Of a stretch of 64,000 bases of DNA, positions 58,463 through 64,000 are shown one piece after another. This stretch comes from Agromyces sp. H66 (GTDB lineage: Bacteria > Actinomycetota > Actinomycetes > Actinomycetales > Microbacteriaceae). Under the pieces are notes generated by a model. It did no database searches, was not told where the DNA came from, and saw nothing but the letters and a program-made list of their open reading frames with translations. How positions within the stretch are numbered: position 1 is the first letter of the stretch; every line of letters starts with the position of its first letter. The translations under genes were made by a program, and so were the position numbers. Location: positions 124,001-188,000 of the forward strand of contig NZ_SJZG01000001.1 in the NCBI RefSeq assembly GCF_004959775.1. Reading direction: 5' to 3'.

Positions 58463-59548
58463 TCAGTTTGTGATGGCTTCGAGAAAGTATTCGAATCGCG
58501 TCTTCCGCTGGGCGCCCACATTCGTCCTGTCACGCGCGGCACTCACGAAGGCCCGCAGATCCTCCGGGAGGGCGGCTATTGCCGACGCGGCAGGTTCGCC
58601 GTCCTGTACTCGTTCCTCGACTTCTGTCACGGTCGAGCCGAGAACTGAAAGGTTGTAATTGGCGTTTCCCGGCTCAAACACTGCGACTGACCTTCGCTCA
58701 ACATCTTCTGGAATTTCCCAAACACCAGAAGCCGCCGCATACGCCAATGTCAGCGAGTAGACGTTGTAAGAGCGCGTTAGCGCTGTGCTGAATATCTCGG
58801 GATTCAATAGGACCTGATCGAGGCTCGATCGAAGCAGGGCCGCGTACCTCTCTTCTCCATCGAATGTCTCGTCAAATTCGCGATATATGCGGTCCAGCAT
58901 CGCCTTGGTCGTGGTCTTGAACCCATATATGAACGCATGCACGATCTCGGTGAGGAGCTTCGCGTCGTTCATTCGGTTGATCTGCTTCTCGTTGAAGACG
59001 CCAGCATTCTTGAAGGCGACGTCGTAGTCTCGGCTGACGCCATGTATGAACCACTTGAATGGTCCCTGATACGTCGCGTGGCGAGATTCCTCGGGATTCA
59101 ATGGCATGGTAAACGAGTTCATCCGGCGAAATACCTCGCGAACCTCCTCGTCGCGCGCATTGACGAATATATCAAAGTTCAGACCATAGTTGAGGAATTG
59201 AGCCTGATCCTCGTCGGCAAGTTGCATGAATGTTCGGCCGGCATACTTGTCCGAGATATTCGCTCGGGAGAGTCGCAGCTTCCCCTCGTAAAAGTCGCGG
59301 ATGGCGCGACTCCTCTGCTGTCCGTCGACTATCTCCTTATGCACATGACGGGAGACGAGATCGAGCTTCTGATGAAGGGACATCTTGGGGACGGGGTAGT
59401 CCATAAGGATTGTTTCGATTAGAAATGACCGAGCAGCTGGGGGCCACACTGTGTCGCTGCGCTGATAGTCCTTGTTGACTACATACTCCTTGCGGGCCAA
59501 GCCCTTGCAGAAGTCGGCAACGGTGATCGTCGTCGATTGCGTTCGCAT
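58463..59548 (-). CDS. DUF262 (GmrSD-type, ParB-like) protein
   Basis: This 361-residue protein has the DUF262 signature: VNKDYQRSDTVWPPAARSFLIETILMDYPVP near residue 25, then HKEIVDGQQRSRAIRDFYEGKLRLS with the DGQQR motif at 75-79, and FDIFVNARDEEVREVFRRMNSFTMPLNPEESRHA. DUF262 is a ParB-like domain that binds or hydrolyses nucleotides in GmrSD type IV restriction enzymes. The usual C-terminal HNH nuclease domain (DUF1524) is missing, and the adjacent HEPN-like gene could supply the nuclease instead. It follows the methyltransferase by 14 bp. Confidence 0.88.
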   Translation of the reverse strand: MRTQSTTITVADFCKGLARKEYVVNKDYQRSDTVWPPAARSFLIETILMDYPVPKMSLHQKLDLVSRHVHKEIVDGQQRSRAIRDFYEGKLRLSRANISDKYAGRTFMQLADEDQAQFLNYGLNFDIFVNARDEEVREVFRRMNSFTMPLNPEESRHATYQGPFKWFIHGVSRDYDVAFKNAGVFNEKQINRMNDAKLLTEIVHAFIYGFKTTTKAMLDRIYREFDETFDGEERYAALLRSSLDQVLLNPEIFSTALTRSYNVYSLTLAYAAASGVWEIPEDVERRSVAVFEPGNANYNLSVLGSTVTEVEERVQDGEPAASAIAALPEDLRAFVSAARDRTNVGAQRKTRFEYFLEAITN

Positions 59549-59562
59549 CGTTGGATCCAGTT

Positions 59563-60846
59563 CTAACGTGAAGGGGTGACGAGGTTGAGGACCGACTCGA
59601 TCGGTTTGGTGGTGCGAGCGACAGTGTGAGCGCGCTTATTGAGCTGAGCCATCGACCGTACGTTCACGAAGTCACGTTGCCCGGCCTTTCGCCATCCGAG
59701 GTGCTGAGCCATGTCTGTGAGGGCGGACGCTAGATCGATGTGGACATCTTTGAAGCGGCTATCCTGTACCACGAGGACTACATTGGTATCTGGTCTGCAC
59801 ACCCGCTGGATCTCTTTGAGTGATTCCTGCATGCCTTCGAAGTAGCGACGGAAGTTCGGCTCGTAGTAGGTGCTGGCCGCCCGCGAAGGATGATTCGTCA
59901 CGCGATCAAGCAACGCCTCCGTGACAGCGCCCAAATTGCGGTCGAAGATAGACCGGCCCATAGTAGGAGTTCCGATCATGGAGTCGCGAAGCGCCCGGAT
60001 CTCTAGACCGGTGGAACCAAGGACGGCGAGTTCGGCAAGATGTCCCACGACATAGTCCAGGCGAGTCAGGTATGGAGGCGAGGAAATCACGAGATCGTGG
60101 GAATCGTCGTCGAACGGCAGTGATCTAGAGTCGCCGGCTAGAAGCGAAGCGCGGTTTCGCACTCGGGTAGTTATTCGTCCAGAGGTCGCGACGTGCGTCT
60201 TCAACCGACGAACGGATTGAATGAAGGCCGAGGCGATTTCTTCCGTGTTGACAGAGATTGCGCCGGTGGACTGTTCGCCGCGCTTCAGCCACGTCGGATT
60301 GCGAGATTGGAATGTCTTGAGCTGCGCGGTGGTTGCTTCGAAAAGAGCCACATAGAAGAACGCGGCCAGGGAGCTCATTGCATTCGCCTTGTCGGACGCG
60401 GCCGAAACAGGCGCGATGAGCAACTCATCGATCCTGCTCGCCATAGCGCGGATAGTAGACGCGGTGGCTGGTGTGAACCATTGCGTCAGGGGTTCAGTCT
60501 CCATATTGTCTCGGCGGATGTTCAAGTAACGAAGCAGGTCGCTACAGATCGCATCGACGCTCGCGATCGTGTCGTCAGCCAGCAGCCGACCCTTCGCGAT
60601 CACGACCATTGTGGGGTTCAGGTCCAAGCCCGACGCAGTGTGACCGTGGCTGGCCGCCACAGCAAGCGTTGTGCCAGAGCCCATCCACGGATCTAGTACC
60701 CGCTGGGTTGCGTCTAGCTGGCCGCAAACATCGTCGACGAACTCTGGCGCGTAGCCGGCATAGTAGCGGTACCAACGGCGGGCCTGTGTAGGCGCGAGCT
60801 TCGGCGACCGCACGAGATCGAGGTCGAGCTTCAACGTGCTGGGCAT
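59563..60846 (-). CDS. Site-specific DNA methyltransferase (N4-cytosine or N6-adenine type)
   Basis: This 427-residue amino-methyltransferase has the SAM-binding motif I LDPWMGSGTTLAVAA (residues 51-65) and the catalytic motif IV SPPY (256-259, in DLVISSPPYLTRLDY). About 200 residues separate them and probably include target recognition; motif order is I before IV. SPPY is typical of N4-cytosine enzymes. It heads the three-gene operon with DUF262 and HEPN-like genes, so it may mark self DNA. ATG 60846 is used because the longer open frame runs into the Clp promoter region. Confidence 0.85.
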   Translation of the reverse strand: MPSTLKLDLDLVRSPKLAPTQARRWYRYYAGYAPEFVDDVCGQLDATQRVLDPWMGSGTTLAVAASHGHTASGLDLNPTMVVIAKGRLLADDTIASVDAICSDLLRYLNIRRDNMETEPLTQWFTPATASTIRAMASRIDELLIAPVSAASDKANAMSSLAAFFYVALFEATTAQLKTFQSRNPTWLKRGEQSTGAISVNTEEIASAFIQSVRRLKTHVATSGRITTRVRNRASLLAGDSRSLPFDDDSHDLVISSPPYLTRLDYVVGHLAELAVLGSTGLEIRALRDSMIGTPTMGRSIFDRNLGAVTEALLDRVTNHPSRAASTYYEPNFRRYFEGMQESLKEIQRVCRPDTNVVLVVQDSRFKDVHIDLASALTDMAQHLGWRKAGQRDFVNVRSMAQLNKRAHTVARTTKPIESVLNLVTPSR

Positions 60847-60928
60847 GCTCCGGATCCTATCGGCGTCGGAGACCCTCGATATGCATGTAGTGCCGATGTG
60901 GGAATACCTAGGTCCCCTCGGCGTTGAA

Positions 60929-60949
60929 CTTGAGCGTACCCAACTCAAG
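60929..60949. promoter_or_regulatory. HAIR element (HspR-binding inverted repeat)
   Basis: CTTGAGC, 7 bp, ACTCAAG matches the HAIR consensus CTTGAGT-N7-ACTCAAG with one mismatch. It lies 17 bp upstream of the Clp ATPase start. HspR represses heat-shock genes through this element in actinobacteria, so the Clp gene should be induced by heat or unfolded protein. Confidence 0.88.
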
Positions 60950-60966
60950 TTCCCCAGGAGGACTAG

Positions 60967-63609
<2,643 letters not shown>

Positions 63610-63628
63610 CGCCGCCTGACCCGCCCGC

Positions 63629-63670
63629 TGGTCGAGGAGCACTGCCGCCGGCGGCGCGTATCGACACCAC
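63629..63670. repeat. REP-like intergenic element (GTCGAGGAGC ... TATCGACACC)
   Basis: GCTGGTCGAGGAGC, a short GC-rich hairpin (GCCGCCGGCGGC) and CGTATCGACACC follow the Clp stop by 20 bp. Elements with this outline are common between genes in Microbacteriaceae. Copy number cannot be checked from one window. Confidence 0.5.
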
Positions 63671-63673
63671 CAC

Positions 63674-63722
63674 CCGAGTCCCGGGTACCTGCGAACCTCA
63701 CCCGCAGGAACCCGGGACTCGG
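63674..63722. terminator. Long stem-loop downstream of the Clp gene
   Basis: CCGAGTCCCGGGT (63674-63686) and ACCCGGGACTCGG (63710-63722) are perfect complements. Inside them, after one A-A mismatch, CCTGCG pairs with CGCAGG around a loop of about 9 nt. The roughly 19-bp stem lacks a U-tract on either strand but is long enough to end transcription from the Clp gene. Confidence 0.7.
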
Positions 63723-63811
63723 CGATGTCACACCCCTGCGGCGAGCGGTGTCTACATGTCGACGGCACGAACGGGGAACCGAACCCCGGCCGTCGACGGC
63801 AGGAGGACACG

Positions 63812-64000
63812 ATGACAACGCAGACGCAGACGCAGACGCAGACCACGACCACGCCCCGCGTCCCGCCGACCGAGCTCACCGGCCTGTTCGGCACCGCGGT
63901 GAAGGTCGCCGCCCGACGCATGCTCGGCACGGTGCCCGACTCCATGGGGGTGCTCGCGAACCATCCCGCCCTGATGCGCGCCTCGATGGGCATCGGCCGC
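63812..64000 (+). CDS. Carboxymuconolactone decarboxylase/AhpD-family protein, N-terminal part (partial)
   Basis: Only the first 63 codons are in the window. An AGGAGG site lies 7 nt before the ATG. The N-terminus is a Thr-Gln repeat encoded by CAGACG hexamers. It is followed by TELTGLFGTAVKVAARRMLGTVPDSMGVLANHPALM, a pattern typical of the first helices of carboxymuconolactone decarboxylase-family proteins. The redox-active CxxC of the AhpD type would lie beyond the window edge. Confidence 0.6.
   Translation, partial: MTTQTQTQTQTTTTPRVPPTELTGLFGTAVKVAARRMLGTVPDSMGVLANHPALMRASMGIGR

Larger units (their letters stand above)
54600..60860. other. Lower-GC probable defence island
   Basis: From about 54.6 to 60.86 kb the base composition drops to about 56-57% G+C in the lines I counted, against about 72% in the adjacent Clp gene. 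Codon use shifts to AT-ending codons. All five genes are on the minus strand in two operons and belong to families seen in bacterial immunity. Gene debris lies on one side and the HAIR-controlled Clp gene on the other. No integrase, direct-repeat attachment site or tRNA was found at the edges. Confidence 0.75.

Noticed and set aside
54600-60860. Prophage or integrative element
   Set aside because: No integrase, structural, packaging or conjugation genes, no attachment-site repeats and no tRNA at either edge were seen.
63812-63850. CAGACG repeat at the start of the last gene as a regulatory repeat
   Set aside because: It is a short in-frame Thr-Gln stretch directly after a strong ribosome site and needs no further explanation from this window alone.

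Overview
The window is high-GC actinobacterial DNA (about 72% G+C in the lines I counted). It most likely comes from the family Microbacteriaceae, with Agromyces-like genera as the best guess. The clues are the gene families, frequent leaderless starts (TANNNT exactly 6 nt before the start codon at nine genes), and the abundant GGATGCC/GGCATCC heptamer. No tRNA, rRNA, CRISPR array, insertion sequence or prophage was recognised.

Layout. 1-6.8 kb: LysE tail, a DUF998/ArsR/AHSA1/hydrolase run, a dead-resolvase/AlkZ-like pair, a dienelactone hydrolase and a lipoprotein. 6.8-13.1 kb: a 21-22 bp tandem repeat, an HNH (13E12-type) endonuclease, RidA, a TerC protein, a dihydrofolate-reductase-like pseudogene, and a hydrolase/MarR pair sharing a perfect operator. 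13.2-28.0 kb: a peptidoglycan-recycling locus. 28.4-34.9 kb: a cellobiose system (cebR, bglC, cebG, cebF, cebE) with three CebR boxes. 35.0-38.1 kb: an APH-family gene with an internal deletion, small genes and a MarR regulator. 38.1-46.7 kb: an eight-gene minus-strand operon (amino-acid ABC importer, CapA-like protein, class III CoA-transferase, two-subunit 2-hydroxyacyl-CoA dehydratase, MFS exporter), divergent from a secreted hydrolase. 48.4-52.0 kb: acyltransferase, GDSL lipoprotein, OmpA-domain protein with an injection-system-type motif. 52.2-54.5 kb: hipBA with an operator array, then gene debris. 54.6-60.85 kb: a lower-GC (about 56%) probable defence island. 61.0-64.0 kb: a HAIR-controlled Clp ATPase and the start of a carboxymuconolactone decarboxylase-family gene.

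How the genes work together. In the recycling locus an ABC importer (binding protein, two permeases, fused double ATPase) would import anhydro-MurNAc or muropeptides. AnmK phosphorylates anhydro-MurNAc, MurQ releases GlcNAc-6-P and D-lactate, and NagB finishes the amino-sugar branch; NagA is not in the window. A dipeptide epimerase and a serine hydrolase handle the peptide side. The FAD/Fe-S D-lactate dehydrogenase next door can oxidise the D-lactate, and an RpiR-type regulator sits between. The island has two operons: a DNA methyltransferase/DUF262/HEPN-like trio, and a translationally coupled pair that looks like a STAND sensor split into HD-plus-degenerate-NTPase and winged-helix-plus-TPR proteins. 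These two sets are the best candidates for undescribed systems.
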